DNA of 64,000 nucleotides from Actinoplanes sp. DH11 (GTDB lineage: Bacteria; Actinomycetota; Actinomycetes; Mycobacteriales; Micromonosporaceae): the NCBI RefSeq assembly GCF_020873875.1, contig NZ_JAHWGU010000003.1:62001-126000 (forward strand), written 5' to 3'. Positions within the stretch are counted from its first letter, which is position 1; every line of letters starts with the position of its first letter. The notes under the pieces are model-generated. The model was not told where the DNA came from and did not search any database. It saw only the letters and a program-made list of their open reading frames with translations. Position numbers and translations under genes: made by a program. Below, piece by piece: positions 32,449 through 41,221 of this stretch.

Positions 32449-33252
32449 TCAGCCGCCGATCGGCTGATCCCAGCCCTGCTGCGGCGTGGCGCAGGTGCCC
32501 CGGAACACGTACTGCGACGGCACCTTGCGCTGCTCACTGGTCCAGTCGATGGGTGGCCGCCGCTGCTCCGTCGGCAGATAGCCGAGGCGGTAGACGGCCA
32601 TCAGCTCAAGATCGTCGGGCACCCGCAGCAGGCGCACGATCTCGTCCCAGCGCCCCGGAACCTCCATCGGGAAGGAGACGAACTGGATGCCCATGCCGAG
32701 CTCGACGGTGGTGAGCCAGACGTTCTCCATGGCCGCGCCCATGCTGAACACCGAGTAGAACGAGGACAACTCGCCCGGCCGGTACTCGGAGCGGTCCAGC
32801 ATCACACCCAGCAGCAGCGGGGAACCGGCCACGAGTTTGCGGTTTTCCTCGCCCAGGGTCTGCGGCACCCGCATGGCGTTCATCAGTTTCTGGCCGCGGG
32901 CGGTGAACACCTGACTGGTGAACGGGCGCAGCGGCGCCGGCAGCCGGTCGAACAGCATCCCGTCGCGGCGGCGTTCCATCTCCTGCTTGCTGAAGCGGAA
33001 GTACGGCTTGTACCGCTCGAAGAACGTGCCGTTGGACATCGCCTCGGTCATGCTGTCACCGCTGATCCGGGCGATGGCCTCGATCGTCTCGCGTTCCTCC
33101 ACGATCACGAACCGCCACGGCTGACTGTTCAGCTGCGACGGGGCACGTCCCGCGACCTCCATCAGGAGCCGCTGATGCTCCTCGGAGACCGGGTCGGGCA
33201 GGAACGCACCGTTGGTGGTCCGGCGGCGGCGCACCACATCGAGAAACTCCAT
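32449..33252 (-). CDS. nitroreductase-family FMN oxidoreductase
   Basis: A 267-residue protein. The N-terminus ([20 protein letters not shown]) has the FMN-phosphate-binding RRR/S pattern, and '[17 protein letters not shown]' is the second FMN-binding segment of the fold. Later, '[20 protein letters not shown]' is the conserved helix at the dimer interface. Such enzymes reduce nitro groups, quinones or enones, or act in natural-product tailoring. It is the last gene of a three-gene operon with a small membrane protein (1-base TGATG overlap) and a methyltransferase. Confidence 0.88.
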   Translation of the reverse strand: MEFLDVVRRRRTTNGAFLPDPVSEEHQRLLMEVAGRAPSQLNSQPWRFVIVEERETIEAIARISGDSMTEAMSNGTFFERYKPYFRFSKQEMERRRDGMLFDRLPAPLRPFTSQVFTARGQKLMNAMRVPQTLGEENRKLVAGSPLLLGVMLDRSEYRPGELSSFYSVFSMGAAMENVWLTTVELGMGIQFVSFPMEVPGRWDEIVRLLRVPDDLELMAVYRLGYLPTEQRRPPIDWTSEQRKVPSQYVFRGTCATPQQGWDQPIGG

Positions 33253-33578
33253 CAGCGATTCCTCCAGGCCAGGACGAGGGCGAGGGCGTACGCCGGCGCG
33301 GCGCAACCGGCGACGGCGGCGTGCCGGCGCAGTCTCCCGCCGGCGTAGGGCAACGCGACGAGCGGGCCGGCCGCCGGCAGCAGCGCGAGACCGGCCGGGC
33401 GGCGTTCGACAGCGCTCGCCACGAGCGCCGCCGTGGTCAGCGACGAGGTCACCACGTACAGGGCGTGGTGGACCCAGCGGATGCGCCGGTTGTCGACGGC
33501 ACCCACGGCGACGGCGGCGCCGAAGGCGGCGTTGCTCGCATAACTCACCGCGGCCGCGGTGATCAGGGGCAAGGTCAC
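33252..33578 (-). CDS. small membrane protein of a methyltransferase/nitroreductase operon
   Basis: A 108-residue protein with about three or four hydrophobic segments ([68 protein letters not shown]). Its start overlaps the methyltransferase stop by four bases and its stop overlaps the nitroreductase start by one. It has no recognised family and may anchor the operon's enzymes at the membrane. Two histidines (WVHHAL) lie at a helix edge. Confidence 0.75.
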   Translation of the reverse strand: MTLPLITAAAVSYASNAAFGAAVAVGAVDNRRIRWVHHALYVVTSSLTTAALVASAVERRPAGLALLPAAGPLVALPYAGGRLRRHAAVAGCAAPAYALALVLAWRNR

Positions 33579-34342
33579 TGGTGCGCTCCCTCATGGGTGA
33601 GCAGGAGACGCTGCGGGAACATCGGCCTGACCTGCCACCCCGGCGGAACGACCGCCTGCAGCTCCGCGCGCCGGTAACTGCGGCGGATGGAGAGCAGACC
33701 GTCCTGGTGGATGAAGGACCGGCGGGCGAACGGCAGCGTGGCGACGGCGTAGAAACCGTAACCCGCGCGCGCCCGCGACAGATCGTTGTGGACGACCAGC
33801 CCGCGCGACAACGCCGTACTGTCCACCAGCAGCGCGTCCAGCGCCACCGGGTCCAGGTGGTGCAGCAGATGGTTGGAGACCACCACGTCGTACCGGTCGC
33901 CGCGGGCCACCAGGTCCGCACTCGACGCCTGCTCGAAACGCACCCCGCTGGACGGCAGGGCGCGCACGTGCCGCAGCGCGCGCCCGTCGGGATCGATGGC
34001 GGTGACACGCAGCACCAGCCGGTCCCGGGCCGCCCAGCCGGCGAGGGCGCGGGAGATGTCCCCGCCACCGAAACCGATGTCCAGCAGCGTGGTGGGCCGC
34101 TCGGCGTCCAGGCGCGGCCGGATCATCTGCCGGTAGACGCGCCGCCAGCCCGAGACGAGCCGGTTCACCGTGCGGAACTGCCGGTAGGTGCGTTCCAGCC
34201 GGTCCGGGTCGCAGTCGGCGAAGTCCATGAACTCCTGGGACTCGGTGTCCCGCCGGGCGAACCCCGCGCGGCGGCCCGCTGCGCTCGTACTGCTCAAATC
34301 GTCGGCCCTCCGGTTCGCATCGCCCGCACGCCATACCCGCAT
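33575..34342 (-). CDS. class I SAM-dependent methyltransferase, polyketide-tailoring type
   Basis: A 255-residue protein. The SAM motif I reads [32 protein letters not shown] is the post-motif region typical of small-molecule methyltransferases. The segment [20 protein letters not shown] is one I associate with methyltransferases found near type III polyketide synthases. No such synthase is in this window, so the link is an inference. It starts a three-gene operon. The true start may lie some 20-35 codons downstream, because the first residues are of low complexity. Confidence 0.82.
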   Translation of the reverse strand: MRVWRAGDANRRADDLSSTSAAGRRAGFARRDTESQEFMDFADCDPDRLERTYRQFRTVNRLVSGWRRVYRQMIRPRLDAERPTTLLDIGFGGGDISRALAGWAARDRLVLRVTAIDPDGRALRHVRALPSSGVRFEQASSADLVARGDRYDVVVSNHLLHHLDPVALDALLVDSTALSRGLVVHNDLSRARAGYGFYAVATLPFARRSFIHQDGLLSIRRSYRRAELQAVVPPGWQVRPMFPQRLLLTHEGAHQ

Positions 34343-34353
34343 TGATCAACTCG

Positions 34354-34545
34354 CTAACCGAGCGGATCGACGAACCTCGCCATGACGATGGGCAGGAGAT
34401 CACATCCCGCCTCGTGCGCGAGTAGAGCGCTGTTCGGGCCGTACATCTGCCGCTTGATCATCTTGATCCGGTTGACGTTTCCTACGACGGAGCCGGAGCT
34501 GTACGGCAGCGTCAGGCCGGCAGTGAGCTGCATGACCCGCTGGGG
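34354..34545 (-). pseudogene. ISL3-family transposase C-terminal fragment
   Basis: A minus-strand frame reads LTAGLTLPYSSGSVVGNVNR followed by IKMIKRQMYG. This is the highly conserved C-terminal signature of ISL3 transposases ('l.~pySsG.vEG~vNriKmiKRqMYGRA.~dLLr.R'). It stops at 34354. The rest of the transposase and the terminal repeats are absent. It complements, but does not adjoin, the internal ISL3 fragment near 17.8 kb. Confidence 0.7.
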
Positions 34546-34580
34546 CGCATCAGCGCATCGTCGGCAGGTAGAAAGATCTT

Positions 34581-35507
34581 ATGAAGGAAAGCGACGCCGA
34601 TGTGGAGACCGAGCTCAGCAAACTCCGTGGTTGCCCTGAGTGCGAGTACCGAACTCTCGTATGGCGGCTCGCCAAGCGAGGACCAGCCATCGTTCCCGAA
34701 CTGCAGCGGATCCGGCGCCATGGCCCCGGCAGACTGCGCGGTGCCGCGCTCGAGGTTTTGGTCAACATTGCCGGTGAAGCGGGCCTGCATCCTGCCGACC
34801 TGGCCGCGGCGGAGCGCCTCGTGCGTATCAAAGCGCCCTCGGAGCGGTTCCTGAATGTCAGCCTCTGCTGGGATGCGTGGATGTGCGTCCGGGGCGGCGA
34901 TCAGCGCGGCATCATGGCCATTCTTGGACTGACCCCCGCACGAGCGGCGACGTTCGCCCTCGCCAACACGGTGGTCTCCGACAGCATCACTGGCCCTGGT
35001 GGCCTGGTCTTCGTCACACCGCAGCTGAACGGGTGGACTGTCATTGCCGGTGGATGGTGCGATCCGCAGCCTGACGAGCACGGCGAGGAGGTGCGGTACC
35101 TGCTCGAGCAGCTCAGCAGCCATTACGGCGAGGCGCACGCGTACTCCCTCACCGAGTACGGCGACGAATCGGACTGGCTGATCGCGCGGGCCGGCCGCAC
35201 TGTCCGGCGATACAGCGAGACAGTTCCGGCCTGGGCGATCGGCCAACCATTACCGATCGAGCGCCGCCACCTCGACGCTCTGGGCGTTACCGGCTGCCCG
35301 GAGCTGATGCACGACAACAAAGACATGGAAGAAGCATTCGCTGACTTCTCGTTCGCGTGCACCGCCCGCACGGTGGCCGCTGAGATGAGCATCGACATCG
35401 TCGGAGGCGTGCGGAGAAGCGACGCCGCCGTTGAGGGGATCGGGATGCTGGCCTGGACGCCAGGCACGTCGGCCACCCGCATCGCACCGGCCGCCTACCA
35501 GATCTGA
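34581..35507 (+). CDS. hypothetical protein with a helical-repeat-like N-terminus
   Basis: A 308-residue soluble protein from an ATG with a GAAAG-type purine stretch upstream. Residues about 10-90 are helical (ELSKLRGCPECEYRTLVWRL, VPELQRIRRHG, LRGAALEVLVNIAGE) and look like one or two HEAT-type repeats. Residues about 125-225 are mixed, with a glycine/tryptophan-rich 'WTVIAGGWCDPQ' stretch. The C-terminus reads SIDIVGGVRRSDAAVEGIGM. I do not recognise a family. It is flanked by an IS remnant, suggesting a region of turnover. Confidence 0.65.
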   Translation: MKESDADVETELSKLRGCPECEYRTLVWRLAKRGPAIVPELQRIRRHGPGRLRGAALEVLVNIAGEAGLHPADLAAAERLVRIKAPSERFLNVSLCWDAWMCVRGGDQRGIMAILGLTPARAATFALANTVVSDSITGPGGLVFVTPQLNGWTVIAGGWCDPQPDEHGEEVRYLLEQLSSHYGEAHAYSLTEYGDESDWLIARAGRTVRRYSETVPAWAIGQPLPIERRHLDALGVTGCPELMHDNKDMEEAFADFSFACTARTVAAEMSIDIVGGVRRSDAAVEGIGMLAWTPGTSATRIAPAAYQI

Positions 35508-36000
35508 ACGCGCCAGCGAGTTGATGCGACCGCGCCCCCGGCCCACGTCTCCGGCAGACATCTGACGCGCCCGAAAGTGGCGCTCACACTCACGGGCAGC
35601 CCAGCTGCGCTTCCGCCGTCGATACCAGTACTGACTGTCCTTTGCCATCGAGGTGTGTCCCTCGTGCCGGCCACTTTGTCCCAGTCCAGGTTTGCGCCAT
35701 CGAAGTTTGTCGAGTGGGTCGGTAGCTGAGCGGCATGATCTTGTAGCTTCCGCCGCAGTCGGGGGCCGGCGCCCACTGCCGCCAGGACGCCAGTTTGGGT
35801 GCGGATCTATGTTCCTCACCAGGACGTTCAGCTGCATCCGGTCGAGCTCTAGGCTTGCCACCGCCCCGTTTGTTCTCCGGTGCAAACTTCATGATCCAGC
35901 CGAAGCTCACGCCGGTGACAGATGATCGGGCACGGATTCATAGCTGCGCGGTAGCCCAGTACCGCCCTCGCCTCGCTGTGCGGTCGCCGGCCCCCGACCG
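35508..36000. other. no convincing gene
   Basis: About 490 bases between the hypothetical gene and the convergent Nudix stop. Minus-strand frames of about 100 codons exist, one with a plausible MAKDSQYWYRRRKRSWAARE stretch, but none has a ribosome-binding site, stable codon bias or a family match. It may hold a decayed gene. Confidence 0.4.
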
Positions 36001-36507
36001 CTAAGGGCCAATACCCGGTACGGGGCGGCCGTCCTCCAGATAGCGCACCCGTTTCGCCTTCCAGGCGGCGCGTACCCGACGCCGGACTGGTCCACTGAGC
36101 AAAGGCAGCGCCGCGTCGATCGGCAGGATCCGGCTTTCGGCGATCTCGACCGGCTGGATGACCACCGTGTTCAGGACCTCGTCGTCGAAGACGCCGCAGT
36201 CGAAAAGGAACCGCATACCACCCGGACGGTCAGGCCGTGGGCGGCGGAAGTCAACGCACGCGAGTCGCCCCGTGGTGACGTCGAGGCCGCACTCCTCCCT
36301 GGTTTCGCGGCGACACGCATCCCAGGGTGACTCGCCGATCTCGACGACCCCACCCGGGATCGTCCAGCCGCCCTTGTACGTCGGCTTCAGGATGAGCAAT
36401 CGGCCCTTGCGGCCACGAATCAGAGCTCCGGCCGAGGCCGGGATGGTCGGGAGTGCGAATGTCAGCTCGGGTAGCTCACCGGGGTTGCCGTCGCTCATGG
36501 ACAGCAT
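36001..36507 (-). CDS. Nudix hydrolase
   Basis: A 168-residue protein with the Nudix box GGVVEIGESPWDACRRETRE followed by ECGLDV, all catalytic positions present. Before the box, 'LLILKPTYKGGWTIPGG' is the typical strand leading into it. The start could be the first ATG (36507) or another three codons on. Substrate unknown; the architecture is that of small dNTP/NDP-sugar-type Nudix enzymes. It stands alone, with a large inverted repeat in the following intergenic region. Confidence 0.9.
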   Translation of the reverse strand: MLSMSDGNPGELPELTFALPTIPASAGALIRGRKGRLLILKPTYKGGWTIPGGVVEIGESPWDACRRETREECGLDVTTGRLACVDFRRPRPDRPGGMRFLFDCGVFDDEVLNTVVIQPVEIAESRILPIDAALPLLSGPVRRRVRAAWKAKRVRYLEDGRPVPGIGP

Positions 36508-36655
36508 GCTAGATCCGGCACGATCGATCGGCCGCGCCGGATGTCGCTGCGGCGGCGGGCGAGGCAGAAGGGGCGGCGTGGTGTTGCTTGCCTTCCGCTC
36601 GGTCGCGGTCGCTGGACAAGGGGCTGCGGTCGGCTGCGGTGGGTCCGCGCGGCGG

Positions 36656-36732
36656 TGTTGATCTGCTAGCGATGCGAATTCGCGGTTTCAACCCCTTGAT
36701 CACAGCGATTTCGTAGCGCCAGCAGATCAACA
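36656..36732. repeat. 77-base imperfect inverted repeat
   Basis: TGTTGATCTGCT (36656-36667) pairs perfectly with AGCAGATCAACA (36721-36732). Pairing continues inward in patches (AGCG and CGAA on the left, TTCG and CGCC on the right), leaving a loop of about 30 bases. It lies between divergent genes, so it is not a terminator for either. It may be a miniature inverted-repeat element or a regulatory hairpin. The remaining 36508-36831 shows no gene. Confidence 0.55.
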
Positions 36733-36831
36733 TCTCGGCCCGGCGGCGCGTGAATGGCATCTCGGGTGCTCGCGGACGCCCGAGGAGGGCGACGGCCCGG
36801 GGCGCGCTGGCGAGCCCGCTATGGTGGGTCG

Positions 36832-37575
36832 ATGATCCTGCCTCGGGCAGTAGTCCTCAATGGCGATCTTGGTAGTGGTAAGACGACCGTTTCGGTGATG
36901 CTGGCGGAGCAGCTCGGGGTCCGGCGGGTCAGCATCGGTGATCTCTATCGCCGGATGGCCGCGGAGCACGGCATGACCGCCTTGCAGTTCAACCTGCATG
37001 CGGAGCTGGACGACAAGGTCGACCACCACATCGACCAGCTGCAGCACGACATCGCGGCCTCCGGCGAACGGTTGGTGGTCGACAGCCGGCTGGCGTGGTA
37101 TTTCTTCGCTGACGCCCTCAAGGTCCACCTCATCGCCGATCCCGTCGTGGCAGCCCGGCGTGTGCTGGCCCGGCCCGGTGACCCGGTGGAGAAATACGGC
37201 AGCGCCGAGGAAGCCCGGCGCCAACTCGCGGATCGCAGCGACAGTGAACGGCAGCGTTTTCTGGCGCGATACGGCGTCGACAAGGCCGATCTCCGCAACT
37301 ACGACCTGATCTGTGACACCACGAGGGCAACCGCCGAACAGGTCGTCGCGCGGATTGTCGAGACGCTCGAGACGCCTGCCACTGTGCGTCCGGCACCGGC
37401 GTGCCACCTCGATCCTCACCGCGTACGCCCCGTCGCGGTGACTGATGATGACGGCGAGATCGTGGTGCTGCACCAGGCGCCCGACTTCCTTGCCGTGCGC
37501 GGACACCGGCGGCTGAACGCCGCGGTGCGTGCCGGCGAGACCATGACCCCGATGGTCCTCGCCGATGGCAGCTGA
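36832..37575 (+). CDS. P-loop kinase (cytidylate-kinase-like) with ParB-like C-terminal segment
   Basis: A 247-residue protein. Walker A is NGDLGSGKTTVS near the N-terminus; RLVVDSRLAWYFFADALKVH resembles the second strand and lid approach of cytidylate/AAA-type small kinases. After about residue 190, the sequence CHLDPHRVRP, then VVLHQAPDFLAVRGHRRLNA and AVRAGETMTPMVLAD follows the ParB/sulfiredoxin pattern, including the G-H-R-R-L-x-A motif. The upstream in-frame extension lacks a ribosome-binding site. A kinase fused to a ParB-like CTP/ATP-binding module is unusual. Confidence 0.7.
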   Translation: MILPRAVVLNGDLGSGKTTVSVMLAEQLGVRRVSIGDLYRRMAAEHGMTALQFNLHAELDDKVDHHIDQLQHDIAASGERLVVDSRLAWYFFADALKVHLIADPVVAARRVLARPGDPVEKYGSAEEARRQLADRSDSERQRFLARYGVDKADLRNYDLICDTTRATAEQVVARIVETLETPATVRPAPACHLDPHRVRPVAVTDDDGEIVVLHQAPDFLAVRGHRRLNAAVRAGETMTPMVLADGS

Positions 37576-37684
37576 CCGACCTCAGTGACGACATCGCGGG
37601 CGACGTCGACGCCGCGAAGAGCGCTTACTCGGGGCCGCCGTCCGCGCGCCCGGCGAAGTCATGGTGGAACCGTACGCACCCGGA

Positions 37685-38380
37685 TCAGGCCGCCGGCCGG
37701 TCGGCCAGCCCGCGCAAGGCACTGCGCAGGTGCCAGACGTGGGCGGGAGGCAGGTTGGCCCACACCGTCCGCCGGCGGGCGGTGTGCGCTGCCCGCCAGG
37801 CCTGGAGCACGGCCTCGACGGCGTCGTGCCGGCGGGCTTGTGCGGGGGCGGAGACGAGGCGGCGAGCGGCCCGGGTCCCGACGTAGGCGAAATAGGTCAG
37901 GGTTCCCTCGGGGTGCAGCAGCTCCACCAGCCGCGCCATGATGTCGTTCACCTCGCCCGGCTCGAAATTGGTCATCGGGAGACCGGAGACGATGACGTCG
38001 TACCGCCGCTCGGTCGCGAACCGCGACAGGAGCATTTCGTGGATCTCGGCGGTCGCCGCCGCGGAGGTGAGCGGATCCCGGGTGTCGACCAGACGGCGCA
38101 GCCGGGCGGCGAACCGCGGGTTCGCCTCGATGATGTCCAGGTTGCTTCCCGTGGGCATGTGGCCCAGCAGCGCCCTCGTCACCGAGCCGGTACCGGCACC
38201 GACCTCCAGGACGGTCAGCGGCTGTGCCGGACGGTCCCGTACCGGCGCGGTCAGCACCTCGGCCAGTGCCCTGCCACTGGGCGCGACAGCGCCGACGGTT
38301 CGCCGGTCGCGTACCGCTTCGCGCAGGAAGGTCAGCACCTCGGCATGGTTCTCGTGGGTAACCACAGCGTTCATGACCAT
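37685..38380 (-). CDS. phospholipid N-methyltransferase-like SAM methyltransferase
   Basis: A 231-residue protein. 'VGAVAPSGRALAEVL' followed by 'LTVLEVGAGTGSVTRALLG' is the pattern of PmtA-type and rRNA-dimethylase-like methyltransferases, in which a P-S motif precedes the SAM-binding VGAGTG loop. 'DIIEANPRFAARLRRL' is motif II and 'YDVIVSGLPMTNFEP' the catalytic region. It could methylate phosphatidylethanolamine or a soluble metabolite; I cannot tell which. It is divergent from the two-component system with about 75 bases between. Confidence 0.8.
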   Translation of the reverse strand: MVMNAVVTHENHAEVLTFLREAVRDRRTVGAVAPSGRALAEVLTAPVRDRPAQPLTVLEVGAGTGSVTRALLGHMPTGSNLDIIEANPRFAARLRRLVDTRDPLTSAAATAEIHEMLLSRFATERRYDVIVSGLPMTNFEPGEVNDIMARLVELLHPEGTLTYFAYVGTRAARRLVSAPAQARRHDAVEAVLQAWRAAHTARRRTVWANLPPAHVWHLRSALRGLADRPAA

Positions 38381-38455
38381 GACGCTAGGTTCGGGCGCCG
38401 CCCGGAAGATCGGCCGATCTGCGACGATGATCCAGTACCAAAGTAGGGGATGTGC

Positions 38456-39664
38456 ATGGTGGATGGTCGACGGGCCGGCTCCCCGCGATCACCTAGGATC
38501 AGACGGGTGCGCGAGGTCCTGAACCGATGGCGCAAGCGGTACGGGCGGGCAGCGCTCGTGGTGCTGATGGGCGCCGGCTCCTACTACAACGTCACCTTTT
38601 TCGCCCACGGCATGGAGCGGGTGGCCCTGGCGGCGCTGATCCTGCTCTGCACCGGCGCGATGCTCGCGACCAGGCTGCCCTGGTACGTGGCACCGGCACT
38701 GCTCGCCGTCGCCTCGGCACGCCTGGGCGTCTCCCTGCTCCCGCTGTTCTGTATCAGCCTCTTCTCCCTGGCGTTCGGACGCCGGGCCCGTGCGGCCGTG
38801 GCCCTCGCGGCGGCTGCCCTGAGCGCCAACACCGTCGTGATGCTGGCCACGTCCGTCTGGCCGCTGGCTCAGCTGACGACCGGGGTGCTGCTCTCGTCGC
38901 TGTCCATCGTGGCCGGCATGTGGCGCGGCAGCCAGCGACGCAACCTGCAACTGCTGGCCGACCAGGTGGAGCACCTGCGCATCCAGGGCACGCTGCGCGA
39001 GCAGGCAGCCCGCAGCGCCGAGCGTTCCCGGATCGCCGCCGAGATGCACGACGTGCTGGCACACCGGCTGAGCTTGATCGCCCTGCACGCCGGGGTGCTC
39101 GCCGGGCAACGCGGCACGCTGCCGGAGCGGGTCGCCGATCGGCTCGACCTGCTGCGTACCGCGTCGACCGACGCCTTGACCGACTTACGCGGTGTCCTGG
39201 GCGCGCTGCGCACCGAGGACACCGGCTCCGGCACAGCGCCGGTCCTGCGCCCGGTCGAACAGCTTGCCGAGGAAGCACGAGCAGCCGGGCAGAACGTCGA
39301 CCTGACCGTCGTCGGCCGCCCCGACCAGGCGCCCACCACCCATCGGCTGGCCGTCTACCGCATCGTTCAGGAGGCGCTCACCAACGTTCGAAAGCACGCC
39401 GGGCGCGCCCCGGCGACGGTCATCGTCGACTACCGCCCTCCGGAGACGACGGTCGAGGTCACCAATGCCGCCGGTGCGCCGGCGATCGCCACGGTCTCCT
39501 CCGGCTACGGACTCGTCGGCCTGCGCGAACGCATCACCGCGCTCGGAGGCCGGTTGGACGCCGGCCGCACCGGGTCCGGCCACTGGTCCCTGGCCGGCCG
39601 CATTCCCCACGACGCCCACGCCGACCATCCGGCCAGCACCGACCAGAACGGCTCCCGCCCGTGA
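38456..39664 (+). CDS. sensor histidine kinase (NarL-type partner)
   Basis: A membrane histidine kinase. The N-terminal 150 residues contain about five hydrophobic segments (for example ALAALILLCTGAMLATRLPW). The HisKA_3 dimerisation domain follows, with the phosphorylated histidine in AEMHDVLAHRLSLIALHAGV, and the C-terminal ATPase domain has an N-box-like EALTNVRKHA and GYGLVGLRERITALGG. It phosphorylates the response regulator whose gene overlaps it by four bases (GTGA). Starts at 38456 (ATG, AGGGG upstream) or 38507 (GTG) are both possible. The signal is unknown. Confidence 0.92.
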   Translation: MVDGRRAGSPRSPRIRRVREVLNRWRKRYGRAALVVLMGAGSYYNVTFFAHGMERVALAALILLCTGAMLATRLPWYVAPALLAVASARLGVSLLPLFCISLFSLAFGRRARAAVALAAAALSANTVVMLATSVWPLAQLTTGVLLSSLSIVAGMWRGSQRRNLQLLADQVEHLRIQGTLREQAARSAERSRIAAEMHDVLAHRLSLIALHAGVLAGQRGTLPERVADRLDLLRTASTDALTDLRGVLGALRTEDTGSGTAPVLRPVEQLAEEARAAGQNVDLTVVGRPDQAPTTHRLAVYRIVQEALTNVRKHAGRAPATVIVDYRPPETTVEVTNAAGAPAIATVSSGYGLVGLRERITALGGRLDAGRTGSGHWSLAGRIPHDAHADHPASTDQNGSRP

Positions 39665-40311
39665 TCCGAACCATGATCGTCGACGACGACGCCCTCGTCC
39701 GGCTCGGCCTGTCCGACCTGCTCGACGGCGACCCCGCCATCGAGGTGGTCGCCCAGGCCGGCGACGGACTCGAAGCCATCGACCACGCCACCGCCCTGCA
39801 CATCGATGTGGCCCTGGTCGACATCCGGATGCCCCGGATGGACGGCATCACCGCCGTGACCCGGCTGCGCGCACTCCCACGCCCGCCCAAGGTGATCACC
39901 CTGACCACCTTCGACCTCGACGACTACGTCTACAACGCGCTCGCCGCCGGCGCCGACGGCTTCCTGCTCAAGGACACCGACCCGGCTGAGATCCTGCGCG
40001 CCGTCCACGTGGTCGCCGCCGGCTCCGCCATGCTGCATCCCGCCGCGGCGCGCCGCCTCATCGACCGCTACCACGCCACCACCACACCCCAGGCCGTCGC
40101 GGCACGGAAACGGCTCGACCGCCTCACGCCCCGCGAACGCGACGTGCTGGTGCTGCTCGCCCAAGGCGAGACCAACGCCGACATCGCCGACCGGCTGAGC
40201 ATGCGGGAGAGCACCGTGAAAGCCCACGTCAGCCGGATCCTTGCCGGCCTGGAGGTGACCAACCGCGTCCAGGCCGCGCTGCTCGCCCGCGACGCCGGCC
40301 TGATGGCCTGA
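39661..40311 (+). CDS. LuxR/NarL-family response regulator
   Basis: A 216-residue regulator. The receiver domain has the acidic pair in MIVDDDALVR, the phospho-acceptor Asp in VALVDIRMPRMDGI, and the Lys in LLKDTDP. The C-terminal LuxR-type HTH reads LTPRERDVLVLLAQGETNAD and 'STVKAHVSRILAGLEVTNRV'. It is cotranscribed with the sensor kinase and followed by a strong terminator. Targets are unknown. The DedA gene downstream or the divergent methyltransferase are natural candidates. Confidence 0.94.
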   Translation: MIRTMIVDDDALVRLGLSDLLDGDPAIEVVAQAGDGLEAIDHATALHIDVALVDIRMPRMDGITAVTRLRALPRPPKVITLTTFDLDDYVYNALAAGADGFLLKDTDPAEILRAVHVVAAGSAMLHPAAARRLIDRYHATTTPQAVAARKRLDRLTPRERDVLVLLAQGETNADIADRLSMRESTVKAHVSRILAGLEVTNRVQAALLARDAGLMA

Positions 40312-40359
40312 CGGCCTGCCGACGGCGGGCTGATCGAGGGCCCGCCACCCCCGACTTTC

Positions 40360-40397
40360 GTCGCCGGAGACCGCCGCACAACGGCGGATCCGGCGAC
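40360..40397 (+). terminator. strong terminator after the two-component system
   Basis: GTCGCCGGA-GA-CCGCCG (40360-40376) pairs with CGGCGG-A-TCCGGCGAC (40382-40397) around CACAA, giving 15 base pairs with one small bulge. It begins 48 bases after the response-regulator stop. Confidence 0.65.
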
Positions 40398-40422
40398 GGG
40401 CGGCGGCGCGCAGGCTGAAACC

Positions 40423-40497
40423 ATGAACAGTCATTCGGGCCCGTACGCCACCACGAGGCAGCCGGCACCGCGGCGCGACCCCGGGAGTCACCGATGA
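40423..40497 (+). CDS. possible 24-residue leader peptide overlapping dedA
   Basis: An ATG opens a 24-codon frame (MNSHSGPYATTRQPAPRR...) that ends in an ATGA overlap with the DedA start. The ribosome-binding site is weak. Arrangement suggests translational coupling; coding is unproven. Confidence 0.25.
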   Translation: MNSHSGPYATTRQPAPRRDPGSHR

Positions 40498-41150
40498 CCG
40501 ACGTGGCCGGTCTGCTCGCCCACCTGCCCCCGGTAGCCGCGTACGCCGTGCTGGCCTGCGCGCTGCTGATCGAGTCGAACCTGCTCGTCGGCGTGCTCGT
40601 GCCGACCATGACGCTGATGCTGAGCGCCGGCGCGCTCGCCCGGGCCGGATATCTGGACCTGTCGCTGGTCGTGGTGGTCGCCGCGTCGTCGGTCGTCATC
40701 GCCGACCTGATCAGCCACCGCACCGGGCGGCTCCTCGGCCGGCATCTGCGCACCAGCAGTACCGGCCGGCGGCTGCCCGCGGACGCCTGGGCCCGCGGCG
40801 AGGCCCTGATGTCACGGCACGGCGGCCGGGCCCTGCTGGTGTCACGGTTCGTGCCGCTGCTGCGGACGCTGCTGCCGCACGTCGCGGGCGCCACCGGCAT
40901 GACGTACCGCCGGATGGCGCCGTACAGCATGACGGCAGCCGTCGGCTGGGCAGCCGTCGAGGCCGGCGCCGGGTACGCCGCCGCGACATCCCTGCACCGG
41001 ATCCTCACCCTCGGCGGCCCGGCCGTCCTCGCCCTGGCCGTGGCCGTGGCGGCCGCCACGGCGGTGGCGTCCCGACAACGGCGCCGGCGGCAGGTCGCGC
41101 AGGCCCGTGCGGGCGCCACCGACACCCGGCCGGCGATCCCTGCCGGGTGA
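40494..41150 (+). CDS. DedA/SNARE-associated-family membrane protein
   Basis: A 218-residue protein of the DedA (VTT-domain) family. Landmarks are the N-terminal re-entrant segment 'ACALLIESNLLVGVLVPTMT', the basic 'RHGGRALLVSRFVPLLRTLL' with the conserved R-F-x-P motif, and 'PHVAGATGMTYRRMAPYS', matching the G-x-x-x-M-x-Y-R-x-F pattern. DedA-family proteins move lipid carriers such as undecaprenyl phosphate or phosphatidylethanolamine across membranes; the substrate here is unproven. It has no partner gene. Confidence 0.88.
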   Translation: MTDVAGLLAHLPPVAAYAVLACALLIESNLLVGVLVPTMTLMLSAGALARAGYLDLSLVVVVAASSVVIADLISHRTGRLLGRHLRTSSTGRRLPADAWARGEALMSRHGGRALLVSRFVPLLRTLLPHVAGATGMTYRRMAPYSMTAAVGWAAVEAGAGYAAATSLHRILTLGGPAVLALAVAVAAATAVASRQRRRRQVAQARAGATDTRPAIPAG

Positions 41151-41221
41151 CGGCCTGCGGCCCTTCGGGCGCTGCCGGCCCGACACTGAGCGGCGTGGGC
41201 CGGCGAGCCGGCGGAGACGCG

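Noticed and set aside
32449..34342. Type III polyketide gene cluster
   Set aside because: Only a methyltransferase of that style is present; no chalcone-synthase-like gene, cyclase or FAD hydroxylase is adjacent.
35250..35885. A 211-codon minus-strand frame containing ELDRMQLNVLVRNIDP and MAKDSQYWYRRRKRSWAARE
   Set aside because: It overlaps the end of a better-supported plus-strand gene, has no ribosome-binding site and shifts in composition along its length.
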